DNA of 64,000 bases from Oceanospirillum maris DSM 6286 (GTDB taxonomy: Bacteria > Pseudomonadota > Gammaproteobacteria > Pseudomonadales > Halomonadaceae), in the NCBI RefSeq assembly GCF_000422865.1, contig NZ_AUGW01000011.1:62001-126000 (forward strand). The letters are read 5' to 3'. This document shows, piece after piece, positions 33,696 to 43,316 of this stretch (positions are counted from its first letter, which is position 1; the number at the start of each line of letters is the position of its first letter). The notes beneath the pieces were generated by a model. That model worked only from the letters and a program-made list of their open reading frames with translations. It was not told where the DNA came from and did no database searches. The translations under genes were made by a program, and so were the position numbers.

Positions 33696-34118
33696 TTAAG
33701 GCTCAAGGTTAATAATTTCGCTTAATAACGTGTTTAACAGTTCTAGTTTTTCTTTAGAAATCTGGTTTGTCAGAAGATCATAGCGACCTTCTAATCTAGG
33801 GCTAAGCTCTTTAAACAATAGTTTGGCTTGATCAGTAAGGCTGATCAGTACTCGACGTTGATCTTCCGTAGATTTACGGCGTTTCAAATGCCCTTGGCCT
33901 TCAAGTCTATTAATAATACCCGTAAGACTTGGACTTAAAATACAGCACAACTCTGCCAGTTGCTTCGATTCTAGCTCTTCATATTCGTTTAACGCACGAA
34001 TCACCCGCCATTGCTGCTCGGTTAACCCTGCTTCCTGCAGGATTGGCCGAAAAAATGTCATGGTAGACTCACGGGCTTTCAATAATTTAAGTGGAATAGA
34101 ATCGTTAAACTTGCGCAT
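33696..34118 (-). CDS. hpaR: Homoprotocatechuate degradation operon repressor HpaR (MarR family)
   Basis: A 140-residue MarR protein beginning FNDSIPLKLLKARE, as in HpaR. The winged helix is LTEQQWRVIRALNEYEE, QLAELCCILSPSLTGIINRL and KRRKSTEDQRRVLISLT. In E. coli W HpaR represses the meta-cleavage operon and is released by hydroxyphenylacetate compounds. Palindromes it may bind are at 33555-33591 and 46019-46086. Confidence 0.9.
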   Translation of the reverse strand: MRKFNDSIPLKLLKARESTMTFFRPILQEAGLTEQQWRVIRALNEYEELESKQLAELCCILSPSLTGIINRLEGQGHLKRRKSTEDQRRVLISLTDQAKLLFKELSPRLEGRYDLLTNQISKEKLELLNTLLSEIINLEP

Positions 34119-34339
34119 CTGGTCAAACTTCCGTTGTCGGTTATCATCTCGTTTACCGGCTTGCTATCTAGCGTATCCGAAGAACTGGAGATACCGTATT
34201 ATTATGTCATTAATATATTAAGTATCTGGTTAGTTTAACTTATTTTTCCTTGAATGTAAGGCGATTAACCACTTAGATAGCTCTTTGCCTTTTGGGCGTT
34301 TATAAGCCCTATCTTGATATAAAGATATATCAGATGACG

Positions 34340-35050
34340 CTAAGACGTCTTAGACAGAATTAAACTCTTTAACTGCTCTTTGTTAGTTACCTCCCACGTT
34401 AATCGCTTGCCTTTTAGGATTCCGTTATGTTGTAAGCGATGTAGTAGTCTGCTGAGAGTCTCTGGCCTTAATCCTAATTTTGCGGCTAATTCACGGTGAT
34501 TTAATGGAAGTTCAATTGTTACGCCTTGGTCTAGATATAAATCATATAGGTAAGCGGCTAACCTCTGTGGGCCATTCCGGCTAGAAAGGCTTTCTACATC
34601 ATCAATTCTTTGGCATAACGCTTGGCCTGCAAGTTCGAGTATGCGCAATGCAAGTTCAGGTGTGTGGCGGCATAGTGTATGTAACTGCTGTCTTTGGAAA
34701 CGACATAGAGTCGCTGGAGACGATGCCCTTGCTGCAACAGGGTATTCTTGTTCAGGCATGAACATTACGATAGGAGCTAGTAGCTGGCCTTGGCCAATTT
34801 GGTGCATGACCCGTGACTCCCCATCGTAACCCTCTCTTAGCGTGTCAATACGTCCTTCTATAATCAAGTACCAGTAGCGAGCTTGATCTCCTTGAGTGAA
34901 TAATTTTTCACCACTTTCTAAATAGCAAAGATGGGCCTTCTCAATCAGCTCATCAAGATGTAGGGATGATATACCTTGCATCAGCCCAATAGAGCGAAGC
35001 CTATTATCAATTTGTGAATATTCTGAAGGATGCAACTTGATAATTGTCAT
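34340..35050 (-). CDS. Crp/Fnr-family transcriptional regulator
   Basis: A 236-residue protein. The N-terminal cyclic-nucleotide-binding fold includes SGEKLFTQGDQARYWYLIIEGRI; the C-terminal Crp helix-turn-helix is LNHRELAAKLGLRPETLSRLLHRL. The N-terminus lacks the cysteine cluster of FNR, so it is not an Fe-S oxygen sensor; a Dnr-like or other ligand is possible. It is divergent from the TonB receptor across 84 bp, so it probably controls the 35135-41359 operon. Confidence 0.87.
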   Translation of the reverse strand: MTIIKLHPSEYSQIDNRLRSIGLMQGISSLHLDELIEKAHLCYLESGEKLFTQGDQARYWYLIIEGRIDTLREGYDGESRVMHQIGQGQLLAPIVMFMPEQEYPVAARASSPATLCRFQRQQLHTLCRHTPELALRILELAGQALCQRIDDVESLSSRNGPQRLAAYLYDLYLDQGVTIELPLNHRELAAKLGLRPETLSRLLHRLQHNGILKGKRLTWEVTNKEQLKSLILSKTS

Positions 35051-35071
35051 TTGGTATTCAATAACCTTTGT

Positions 35072-35094
35072 TGATAATGACCTTAATGATAATG
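35072..35094. promoter_or_regulatory. Duplicated TGATAATG element, possible Fur-type operator
   Basis: TGATAATG occurs at 35072 and 35087 in the short gap between the Crp-type gene and the TonB receptor gene. GATAAT repeats are the building block of Fur boxes, but the spacing (15 bp) is not canonical. A Crp-type site is an alternative. Confidence 0.4.
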
Positions 35095-35134
35095 CATCTC
35101 AGTTAGATTGTGAGAAATTTATTTAGGAGTCCTA

Positions 35135-37258
35135 ATGTTTTTAAAAAATAGACACTTGAGCCGCATGTTATCTGTCGCCAGCTTGGCGGCATTTTCAGCC
35201 GTTCATGCAGATAGCGCAGTAACAGATACTGCTTTGACGCAAGGCACTATGACGATATCTGCAACTCGATCTTCATTGGCTGTTAGTGATTCACCACGCT
35301 CGATTAGCGTGATTACTTCAGAGGATATTGCTGATCATGTGGGATCAGGAGGTTTGCAGTCGTTGCTAGAGGCGTTACCTGGGGTAGAGTTTTCGCGATC
35401 AGGTGGGCTAGGGGGACAGCTCGTTACTCGGGGCTTTAATAGTAATACCGGACGAACGATTCTCGCTATTGACGGTGAGCGTTATCGAGGACGTAGCACC
35501 TTACAGTTTAACATGATTGACCCAGAGTCTATTGAGCGTATTGAGGTTATTCGTGGGCCTGCTTCAGCGCTTTATGGCTCAGATGCTATGAATGGGGTTA
35601 TTAATATCGTTACTCGCCGATCTAAGTCTGATTCTGAACAGGAGTTTAAGTTGAGTCCGAAACTACGGGCGTTACAGTTTGAAAGTGGTAGCAATATGCT
35701 AGGTGGTCGTGCGGAATTAATTGGGGGAGGTAATGGATTTGATGTCTTGATTGGCGCGCACCATCGAGAGGCAGATGACTATGAAAGCCCATTGGGCACG
35801 GCAGAGAATAGCGAATACAGTATGGAAGGTTTGGACTTTAACATTGGTTATAGTCCTAATGACGATTCTCGGTGGGAGCTATCTGGACGCTATGAAAATG
35901 TGACTACAGGACGTGCAGGTGGATTAGGTGGTGCTCCCGGTGCCCCTTATGTAGAGGTAACAGAGGATCCTATTGTTGAGCGTTATCTACGACTAAACTA
36001 TCAGGGAGAACACTTTGGCTCGATAGCTGATAGCTTGGATACAAGCTTATATATTCGCGATTTTGAAACTGATATTTACAACCGTAATACTAAGAGCCCA
36101 AATGCAACTGTATTGGCTCACCTTAAAGTCTATAGTCCAACTGTTTTTGGTGGTCATTTAACGGCACAGAAACAGTTAGGGGAACACAATCTCAGCTATG
36201 GCGGCGATTTTTTTCATGAAGCATTTGATGGCCGTACTCGAATGATCACTCGTTACAGTGGGGATGGCGATCTTTTAGCAACGGTGGATTGGCATCCGAT
36301 GGAGCGTGAGTCAGAGCAGCTGAATGTAGGGGCTTACATCAGTGATGACTGGCATATCAACAAGCAGTGGTCATTAAGTGGCGCATTACGGAGTGATTTT
36401 AGCCGAGTTGATATTGGAGATGCGCTGGCGAGTGAAAACGAGGTACAACGTGAGGCCTTTGCTGGAAATATGAGCAAAGACTACTTCTCTGTAACGGGTA
36501 ATCTCGGCGGAATTTACCGATTCAATCCTGAATGGCATCTGGTCGCAAACCTTAGTCGTGGTTTCCGTGCACCTTCTGGTATGAATTTGACCGTAACCAG
36601 TGTTGCAGGAACGGTAACAACCTTACCTTCACCGCAACTGGAAGAGGAAACGAATGTCACTGGTGAAGTCGGTTTACGGTGGTATGGCGAACATACGGAG
36701 CTTAATGTTACTGCCTATGAGAGTCGCTACAAAGACCTCATTAGCTTAGCGAAAATATCGGAAGGGCTCTATCAGCGACAGAACATCAGTGATGCTACGA
36801 TTCGAGGCATTGAGCTGGATGGAAGTACAAACCTGACTCCTAAATGGAATATTAAGTATGCCTTAACCAGTACCTACGGTAACGATGATAGCGCTGATAA
36901 ACCTTTACCTCATGTTGCACCTCTTTCAGGACGCACTAGCCTTCGTTACAGCGGTCAAGGCTGGTATAGCGAGGCAATGGTTCGAGCTTATAAAGGTAAA
37001 AGTCGAATTGATGATAGCCAAGAGCGTGAAACTGACAGCTATGTGATTACTAATCTGTATGCCGGTTTGGATTTAGATCGAGTGATGGGAGCAAGCCTTC
37101 AAGGTTGGAGGCTGCAAGCTGGTATCGAAAATCTATTGGATGTAGAAGGGCGAAACCCCGCTGTATATGAAGATCTTAATTACAGCAATGACCTAGTGGG
37201 TAATCCTTTGGCTGAGCCAGGTAGGTCCTTCATGATGAAATTGACGGCAGATTACTGA
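35135..37258 (+). CDS. TonB-dependent outer-membrane receptor
   Basis: A 707-residue receptor. A signal peptide ends near SAVHADSA (about residue 27). The TonB box region is TMTISATRSS. The plug (about 50-160) has RTILAIDGERYRGRST and ERIEVIRGPASALYGSDAMNG with GVINIVTRR. The rest is beta barrel with a SRGFRAPSGMNL block and a terminal aromatic (LTADY). The FRAP-like block and following SPQLEEET resemble heme/siderophore receptors, but a ligand cannot be assigned. Its stop overlaps the next ATG. First gene of a six-gene operon. Confidence 0.91.
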   Translation: MFLKNRHLSRMLSVASLAAFSAVHADSAVTDTALTQGTMTISATRSSLAVSDSPRSISVITSEDIADHVGSGGLQSLLEALPGVEFSRSGGLGGQLVTRGFNSNTGRTILAIDGERYRGRSTLQFNMIDPESIERIEVIRGPASALYGSDAMNGVINIVTRRSKSDSEQEFKLSPKLRALQFESGSNMLGGRAELIGGGNGFDVLIGAHHREADDYESPLGTAENSEYSMEGLDFNIGYSPNDDSRWELSGRYENVTTGRAGGLGGAPGAPYVEVTEDPIVERYLRLNYQGEHFGSIADSLDTSLYIRDFETDIYNRNTKSPNATVLAHLKVYSPTVFGGHLTAQKQLGEHNLSYGGDFFHEAFDGRTRMITRYSGDGDLLATVDWHPMERESEQLNVGAYISDDWHINKQWSLSGALRSDFSRVDIGDALASENEVQREAFAGNMSKDYFSVTGNLGGIYRFNPEWHLVANLSRGFRAPSGMNLTVTSVAGTVTTLPSPQLEEETNVTGEVGLRWYGEHTELNVTAYESRYKDLISLAKISEGLYQRQNISDATIRGIELDGSTNLTPKWNIKYALTSTYGNDDSADKPLPHVAPLSGRTSLRYSGQGWYSEAMVRAYKGKSRIDDSQERETDSYVITNLYAGLDLDRVMGASLQGWRLQAGIENLLDVEGRNPAVYEDLNYSNDLVGNPLAEPGRSFMMKLTADY

Positions 37259-38322
37259 TGAAAAAACAATTATTAATCTTTTTGTTTAGTGCTGTGATGG
37301 CTGTGCAGGCATTTGCCTTGCCGGTCTTAGATCAGAATGGTCACGTGGTAGACGTGCCGGATAAAGTAGAGCGAGTAATCTCTATCACCATTCCTTTAGC
37401 CTCTATGATTATGGCGATAGATCAAGGCACTGAGCGCTTAGTTGGTATGCATAAAGCCAGTCGAGTGGATATTGATTATGGCTTGCTTGGGCGTATTTTT
37501 CCAGAAGCAGAAACAATTCCGTATAACATGAGCGGAGAAGGTTTTGCTCCTAATGTAGAGGCCTTGGCTAGTAAAGCGCCGGATGTAGTCTTTCAGTGGG
37601 GTGATCGGGGAGATGATATTGTGCGACCTATTCGTCAACTAGGTTTGCCTGTATTAACCCTTAAATATGGTGATAGTGCTTGGGCTGCAGACTGGTTACG
37701 CATGGTAGGCACTGCATTAGGCCGAAGAGCTAGAGGAAATGAGTTGGCTGATTGGTTTGAGCAGCGAGTTGATGAAATCAACTTACAGGCTCAAACCGTT
37801 CAAAAAAAACCACGGGCAGTGTATCTCTTTCGGACTCGATCAGGGTTTCAAGTTGCCGGTATGAATACGAGTATGGGGAGTGATCTCGGGAAAGTTGGCG
37901 CTCATAATGTGGCCGCTGATGTTCCTGGTTTTGCTAGTGTTGATATTGAACAACTTATGGCCTGGGACCCTGAACTGATTTTACTGAATAACTTTGAGTC
38001 TGAACTATCGCCAGAGGATATTTATTCTGACTCCCGGTTAGAAGGAATTAGCGCGATACGTGAGCGCCGAGTCTATGTTTATCCTCATGGAGGTTTTCGT
38101 TGGGATCCTCCTAGCCAAGAAACTCCTCTGTCATTAGATTGGCTATTTTCTCTTGCCCATCCTGATTTAGCGGAAGCTGGATTGCGCCAACGTATTAAAC
38201 AAGCCTACCAGAAACTTTACGGGTATAAGGCTAGTGAAACGGACTTGGATGATCTATTAAAGCTAAAGTTAAATGGACATAGTCGTGATTATCTAACGCT
38301 TTTTGCTGGGAATAAATCATGA
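37258..38322 (+). CDS. Periplasmic metal/siderophore-type ABC binding protein
   Basis: A 354-residue protein with a signal peptide ending near VQAFALPV (about residue 20). It has the FecB/BtuF-type fold: VPDKVERVISITIPLASMIM, LASKAPDVVFQWG, and IEQLMAWDPELILLNN. It overlaps both the receptor and the permease genes. The ligand could be a ferric siderophore, heme or another metal complex. Confidence 0.88.
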   Translation: MKKQLLIFLFSAVMAVQAFALPVLDQNGHVVDVPDKVERVISITIPLASMIMAIDQGTERLVGMHKASRVDIDYGLLGRIFPEAETIPYNMSGEGFAPNVEALASKAPDVVFQWGDRGDDIVRPIRQLGLPVLTLKYGDSAWAADWLRMVGTALGRRARGNELADWFEQRVDEINLQAQTVQKKPRAVYLFRTRSGFQVAGMNTSMGSDLGKVGAHNVAADVPGFASVDIEQLMAWDPELILLNNFESELSPEDIYSDSRLEGISAIRERRVYVYPHGGFRWDPPSQETPLSLDWLFSLAHPDLAEAGLRQRIKQAYQKLYGYKASETDLDDLLKLKLNGHSRDYLTLFAGNKS

Positions 38323-39341
38323 GGATACGAACGGTGCCCTTGCCCTTGATTAGCATAGCGCTTTTGATCTTCACTCTTGGGTCTATGGTTCTGGCGCTTG
38401 GTATTGGTCGCTATATGATACCTCCCGAAACGGTTAGCCGAATTCTACTGGCCTCTATTTTCGAGGGTGGTGAATGGAGCTTGATAGAACAGCGGGTCAT
38501 CGAAAATGTTCGCCTTCCACGGATACTACTGGCTGCGATTATAGGCGCTGGTTTAGCGGGCGCTGGAGCTGCGTTGCAAAGTGTATTTCGCAACCCTCTT
38601 GCAGAGCCTCAATTACTGGGGGTTTCCTCTGGTGCTGCTTTTGGAGGTGTGCTGGCCTTTCTATTTGCTGGTGATGGTTGGCCTGTTGTTATTGGTTCTT
38701 TTTTATTTGGGATGCTAGCTCTAGTCGCTGTTTTCTGGCTAGCGGGAGGTAAAGATACCCGTGGTGGTACGGTCTTGCTGGTTCTAGCAGGGATTGTTGT
38801 CAGTGCTATTTTTGCCTCTGGGGTTTCTCTAGTCAAGTTGGTTGCTGATCCACAAAATCAGCTTCCTGCGATTGTTTTCTGGTTGATGGGAAGCCTATCC
38901 GCTGCAGACAGTTCTAAGCTGGTGTTGGCATTACCTTGTATTGGTTTCAGTTTATTACTGCTTTATGGGCTGAGATTTCATCTGATGGCGCTATCTGTTG
39001 GGGATCAAGATGCCGAAGCATTAGGCGTTCCCGTTGTTCGCACTCGAACACTCGCCTTGCTAGCTGTTGGTGTTATTACAGCCTCCAGTGTAGCCGTTTG
39101 TGGGGTTGTTGGTTGGGTAGGGCTGGTTGTGCCCCATATTATTCGAATGGCATTTGGTACAGATCATCGTAATTTCTTGATGAACACAGTCTTAGGCGGT
39201 GCAATGTACCTCGTCTTAGTTGATACCTTGGCACGTAGTATAAGTGAAGTAGAAATTCCATTAGGTGTTTTAACTGCTCTACTCGGAGCGCCTCTATTTG
39301 CCTTTTTGGTTCGGCGGTTAGGGAGGAATTTATATGATTGA
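38319..39341 (+). CDS. FecCD-family ABC permease
   Basis: A 340-residue membrane protein with about nine to ten helices. FecCD signatures: RLPRILLAAIIGAGLAGAGA, QSVFRNPLAEPQLLGVSSGA, and CGVVGWVGLVVPHIIR. Its start overlaps the binding-protein stop by four bases and its end overlaps the ATPase gene by eight. Confidence 0.92.
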   Translation: MRIRTVPLPLISIALLIFTLGSMVLALGIGRYMIPPETVSRILLASIFEGGEWSLIEQRVIENVRLPRILLAAIIGAGLAGAGAALQSVFRNPLAEPQLLGVSSGAAFGGVLAFLFAGDGWPVVIGSFLFGMLALVAVFWLAGGKDTRGGTVLLVLAGIVVSAIFASGVSLVKLVADPQNQLPAIVFWLMGSLSAADSSKLVLALPCIGFSLLLLYGLRFHLMALSVGDQDAEALGVPVVRTRTLALLAVGVITASSVAVCGVVGWVGLVVPHIIRMAFGTDHRNFLMNTVLGGAMYLVLVDTLARSISEVEIPLGVLTALLGAPLFAFLVRRLGRNLYD

Positions 39342-40101
39342 GCTAGAGACTTGTTTGCAGCTAGAAAATGTTAGTCACTCCTACGGCGAGTACCCCGTGC
39401 TTAGCAATATGAACCTGATCTTAAGTAAGGGTAGCTTTTGTGCTCTTCTTGGTGCAAATGGTGTGGGCAAATCAACGCTGTTAAGAATCTTATCAGGGTC
39501 ATTAACCCCTCTGAAAGGAACGGTTATGTGCTGGGGAGAGCTAGGGTTTGTCCCGCAAGATGTACATCCTGCATTACCACTTACTGCTTTGGAAATGGTT
39601 TTACTTGGTCGCTCAGGAAAGGTTGGCCTATTACAGGCTCCAAGTAAGGCCGATTATGGTGCGGCTCATGCCGCATTATGTAGAGTGGAAGCTGAGCATT
39701 TGGCCCAAAGATCTTTTAGTTCGTTGTCAGGAGGAGAGCGTCAACTGGTTTTGATGGCAAGGGCCCTGGCGACTGAGGCTGACATTTTAATTCTAGATGA
39801 ACCTAGTGCAGCTATGGACTGGCATAACCAAGCATTAGTATTACGTTTGTTAGCCGACCTTGCAGAGAAAGGGATGACCATTGTTATGAGTACTCACTCA
39901 CCACAACATGCCTTGGAATTTGCTAGCCATGCTTTATTGCTGTTTGGCCGAGGACAGTATGAATTTGGGTTACCGAATCAGGTTATGACTGAAATAGCTC
40001 TTTCTCGACTCTACCGATTACCTGTACGTCGAGTTGAAATTGATGAGTTGCCCCTGCATGGCACTGCGGTACCAATTTTCTCAATGGTTTGTAATGACTA
40101 G
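39334..40101 (+). CDS. FecE-type ABC ATPase
   Basis: A 255-residue ATPase. Walker A is GANGVGKSTLL, the signature is SSLSGGERQLVLMARAL, Walker B is ILILDEPSAAMDW and the H-loop is MSTHSPQHAL. It completes a one-permease importer with the two preceding genes. Confidence 0.92.
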   Translation: MIELETCLQLENVSHSYGEYPVLSNMNLILSKGSFCALLGANGVGKSTLLRILSGSLTPLKGTVMCWGELGFVPQDVHPALPLTALEMVLLGRSGKVGLLQAPSKADYGAAHAALCRVEAEHLAQRSFSSLSGGERQLVLMARALATEADILILDEPSAAMDWHNQALVLRLLADLAEKGMTIVMSTHSPQHALEFASHALLLFGRGQYEFGLPNQVMTEIALSRLYRLPVRRVEIDELPLHGTAVPIFSMVCND

Positions 40102-40122
40102 ATTTATGGAGTCTGAAATAAC

Positions 40123-40746
40123 ATGATAAATATTTTACATTTACGGGCTGTCTCTCATGAGTTGCCAGGCTTTGTCAAGAGTTTGCACGCCAGAGGGATT
40201 AGATCAGAATCAGTACGTGATATTAGTTCTAAAGAATTAGCTCAGTGCGAGATATTACTGATAGAAGCACATGTCGACCAAAAAGCACTATTAGGTATGA
40301 AAGATGGATTAACAGCCTGCTTGGATGCGGGTGGGACTATCGTTTTTAATGGTCAATTGGTTTACCCATTGTTTGATAGTGTCGGGCTGTTTCAAGTTGC
40401 ATCAGGCCGAGGCCGTGACGATTTGATAATTGAGCGTGTTAACGAGCATCCAGTCTTTGATGGCGTCGATTGTTATGACATGAGTTTACGACGTGGAGTT
40501 GCCGGATTTTACGCTAGAGGAGCGAATCCACCTCCGCCTGAAGCGGAGATTTTACATCGATTGGTGAAAGATGGTTCACCTATTGATTGGATATGGCAGC
40601 GACGACAAGGTGGGCAACTACTAATGCACAGCGGTAATACGATGTGGATGTATTTAGATGATAAAACGAGTGCAGCACGTATTGCGCCTCAGTTATTGGA
40701 CTGGGTCTGTGCCGGCGCTCCAGTTACTGACTTGGAGAATTGTTAA
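40123..40746 (+). CDS. Uncharacterised class I amidotransferase/ThuA-like fold protein A
   Basis: A 207-residue protein without a signal peptide. Alternating beta/alpha segments (CEILLIEAHVDQ, CLDAGGTIVFNGQLVYPLF, NEHPVFDGVD, GGQLLMHSGNTMWMYL) look like the class I glutamine amidotransferase or ThuA fold. The usual nucleophile elbow GxCxG is not present, so amidotransferase activity is unlikely. It follows the ABC ATPase gene by 21 bases and is paired with a similar-sized protein, so both likely serve the imported ligand. I do not recognise a characterised homologue. Confidence 0.6.
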   Translation: MINILHLRAVSHELPGFVKSLHARGIRSESVRDISSKELAQCEILLIEAHVDQKALLGMKDGLTACLDAGGTIVFNGQLVYPLFDSVGLFQVASGRGRDDLIIERVNEHPVFDGVDCYDMSLRRGVAGFYARGANPPPPEAEILHRLVKDGSPIDWIWQRRQGGQLLMHSGNTMWMYLDDKTSAARIAPQLLDWVCAGAPVTDLENC

Positions 40747-40747
40747 T

Positions 40748-41359
40748 ATGCGTATTGCTTTTGTTGATGGCGGCACTTACTACCACCATGCGACCTACAA
40801 TGATCCAGAGCTGAAAGTGTTTTTTGATCGTAATATATATGTTCTAGATTTACCGGAAGCGGATTTGTCAGATGTTGATTGCCTTTATATTGCAAGTCGG
40901 CAAAATCCTGCGGATCTTGTAGTGGCTAGAGATGTTATTGACGCTTTTTTAGCATCTGGAAAGATGGTTGTTGCTTTGGGGGAAAGCCATTGTGAGCAGT
41001 GGCTTTCCAATGTCGACTGGATGCCTGGGGTTACTAATTTTTGGTGGTGGCTAACTCCTGGCGAAGACTCGGGATTACGTTTGAACGAGCCGGATCATGG
41101 GCTTTTTAGCTATATCACATTGGATGATGCTACCTGGCATCGGCACGGAACATTGAGCGTCCCTCCTGGAGCTAAATCACTGATCAATGCTATAGAAGGT
41201 GGCTCCGTTCTTTATGATGATAGCAGCAGTTCAGGGCGTCGTATCGTGAGTACATTAGACCCCTGTTATCATCATGGCAGTTATTTTATGCCAGCAACAA
41301 CGGGCTTCTTGAAAGGCTTTCTACCCTGGTTAAAACAGGGGGCTCCTGCCTCAATGTGA
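40748..41359 (+). CDS. Uncharacterised class I amidotransferase-like fold protein B
   Basis: The protein is 203 residues from an ATG two bases after the preceding stop; an earlier in-frame start at 40658 would overlap that gene heavily and is not favoured. Segments MRIAFVDGGTYYHHATYND, CLYIASRQNPADLVVAR, DAFLASGKMVVALGESHCEQW and TLDPCYHHGSYFMP suggest a flavodoxin/amidotransferase-like fold. The GESHC segment sits where a nucleophile elbow would be, but the motif is not canonical. His-rich patches (YYHHATY, CYHHGSYF) might bind metal. Function unknown; context implies handling of a metal complex. Confidence 0.6.
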   Translation: MRIAFVDGGTYYHHATYNDPELKVFFDRNIYVLDLPEADLSDVDCLYIASRQNPADLVVARDVIDAFLASGKMVVALGESHCEQWLSNVDWMPGVTNFWWWLTPGEDSGLRLNEPDHGLFSYITLDDATWHRHGTLSVPPGAKSLINAIEGGSVLYDDSSSSGRRIVSTLDPCYHHGSYFMPATTGFLKGFLPWLKQGAPASM

Positions 41360-41513
41360 CACTGACTATAGGTTGGCGAACATAAGTAAGCCAGCCTCAA
41401 TACCATTAATTTTTATTTCTTGTTGTAAATATTTTATATGACTAAAAGTATCATATATATTGTCGATCAAGGGGGGTGGATATTAAAGCTAGTATGACTT
41501 TTTAAGTACTCGT

Positions 41514-42419
41514 CTATTCTGTTTTAACCCTAAAATCCTTTGGGGTTATCCTTGTCTGTTTACGAAAGAAGCGTGAAAAATAAGAGGGATCGGTGAAGCC
41601 TAGCTCAAAGCCGATATCGTTAATGCTGAGGTTGGAGTAGCGCAATAAGCGTTTGCTTTCCTGCAGAATACGCTCATGGATCAGTTTTTTGGGTGGGCAG
41701 TTGGCGACGCGCTGACAGATGTTATTCAGGCGGCTTTCGGATACGCCAATAGCGGTGCAGTATTTGGCTAAGGGCCAGCGGTTGCGGAACTCTTTTTCCA
41801 GTAGCTCTGAAAAGCGGCGAAACTGTCGTAGCTCTTCACTGGCAACCATTTGCGTTTCGGTATTCTCAGGGGCCAAACGCATCATCTGTAGCAGTAGCAG
41901 GCGTACAATACTCTCAAGGGCGAAGTTTTTGTTGCTGTGCTCCCCCTGCCATTCATCCTGTAGAGCTTCAAAGCTGTGTTCCAGTCGATGCCAAAGTTTG
42001 GTTTTTTCAGAGTTTAAACGTCGTTTTTCGATACAGGTAGGACGGATATGTTCGCTGTCCAATGGATTGTTTTGGCTATCGCTCAATAGGTGCCAGATCA
42101 GGGATTGATGTACCGTTAGCACATAACCGGTAACGCCCTGCTCAGTCATAAAAGAATGAGGGATCGCAGGTGGTGTAAGGAAAACACAAGCCCCGTCACA
42201 ATGATAGACCGCCTCATCAATATAAAAGTGACTTTTTCCACCGTGAATAAAATGGATCTGCAAAAATTGGGCATGCAGATGCACGGGCATATCCCGTCCA
42301 AAAAAATCAGCCATACGCCCTAATACATCAAAGTGGATGGATGCATCAGCAAAGTGCTGGTCGTAATCTTGCCCAATAACAATATTGGGTATCCATTCAT
42401 CGTTGTTATTAACGGGCAT
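41514..42419 (-). CDS. hpaA: 4-hydroxyphenylacetate catabolism regulator HpaA (AraC/XylS family)
   Basis: A 301-residue AraC-type activator. The N-terminal cupin includes RDMPVHLHAQFLQIHFIHGG and GACVFLTPPAIPHSF, close to HpaA. The C-terminal double helix-turn-helix has IGVSESRLNNICQRV and IGFELGFTDPSYFSRFFRKQ. E. coli HpaA activates the hydroxylase genes on 4-hydroxyphenylacetate binding. Here the hydroxylase genes are 20 kb away. Confidence 0.88.
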   Translation of the reverse strand: MPVNNNDEWIPNIVIGQDYDQHFADASIHFDVLGRMADFFGRDMPVHLHAQFLQIHFIHGGKSHFYIDEAVYHCDGACVFLTPPAIPHSFMTEQGVTGYVLTVHQSLIWHLLSDSQNNPLDSEHIRPTCIEKRRLNSEKTKLWHRLEHSFEALQDEWQGEHSNKNFALESIVRLLLLQMMRLAPENTETQMVASEELRQFRRFSELLEKEFRNRWPLAKYCTAIGVSESRLNNICQRVANCPPKKLIHERILQESKRLLRYSNLSINDIGFELGFTDPSYFSRFFRKQTRITPKDFRVKTE

Positions 42420-42506
42420 GATGATTAACCGTTATAGTTAGTCTTGAGCATAGTAATTAATCATATAAGACATCTGTGTTGTTATGATCAAAAATACTGA
42501 GATTAA

Positions 42507-43316
42507 TCAGTAAACAGAGCCCTTTTCTGCTTTTGGTGCGGTGATATTGGCTTTGAACTTAGCCGCTAGATCGTTAGATGATTTCATCAGTAGGCCTGTA
42601 TCCGTGCCAACCCCAACAAACAGCGCGCCCAGTTCTATATAGCGTTGGGCCAGTGTTTGATCCGCAATCAAGATGCCGGGGGCTTTACCCGCAGCGACAA
42701 TCTTAATGATGCTCTCTTCGATCACTTGCTGCACGTCAGGGTGCCCAGGATTGCCAATATAACCCATAGAGGCGCTCAGGTCTGATGGGCCGATAAAGAC
42801 ACCGTCAACGCCTTCAACTGCCAGAATATCATCCAAATTTTCAACGCCTTTTGGGGTTTCAATCTGGATCAGCACACAGATCTCATCATTAGCAGTTTGC
42901 AGGTATTCCGGCATACGATTAAAGCCAGAGGCACGGGCCAGCGCGCTACCGACACCGCGGATTCCTTGGGGTGGATAGCGGGTAGCGGCAACCACATCGG
43001 CGGCTTGTTCGCCTGTTTCTACCATCGGCGCGAGAATTGTTTGTGCGCCCAAGTCAAGAATCTGTTTGATACGCACGGCATCCGGCCAAGGTGGACGCAC
43101 AATAGGATGAGAGGGGTAGGGTGCAATCGCCTGTAGTTGCCCCAAAATGGTTTGTAGATCATTGGGGGCATGTTCTGCGTCGATCAGTAACCAGTCAAAA
43201 CCAGCGCCTGCTAGCAGCTCTGCGGTATAGCTATTGGCAAGACCAAGCCAAAGGCCGATCTGGGCGGTATCGCTCTGTTTTAGTGCCTGTTTAAAGGTAT
43301 TGATTGGGGCGGGCAT
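42507..43316 (-). CDS. hpaI: 4-hydroxy-2-oxoheptane-1,7-dioate aldolase
   Basis: A 269-residue class II aldolase of the HpcH/HpaI family. Motifs: [50 protein letters not shown] (metal-binding Glu) and [16 protein letters not shown] (metal-binding Asp). It cleaves the pathway intermediate to pyruvate and succinate semialdehyde. An AGGAG site precedes the ATG. Confidence 0.94.
   Translation of the reverse strand: MPAPINTFKQALKQSDTAQIGLWLGLANSYTAELLAGAGFDWLLIDAEHAPNDLQTILGQLQAIAPYPSHPIVRPPWPDAVRIKQILDLGAQTILAPMVETGEQAADVVAATRYPPQGIRGVGSALARASGFNRMPEYLQTANDEICVLIQIETPKGVENLDDILAVEGVDGVFIGPSDLSASMGYIGNPGHPDVQQVIEESIIKIVAAGKAPGILIADQTLAQRYIELGALFVGVGTDTGLLMKSSNDLAAKFKANITAPKAEKGSVY

Noticed and set aside
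35072-35094. Firm call of a Fur box before the TonB receptor
   Set aside because: The TGATAATG units are 15 bp apart and do not form the canonical 19-base site, so only a tentative call is given.
42507-43316. HpaI considered as the HpcH/HpaI-like member of the ter-linked pathway
   Set aside because: It lies 12 kb from the ter island within a complete hpa set and matches the catabolic aldolase.
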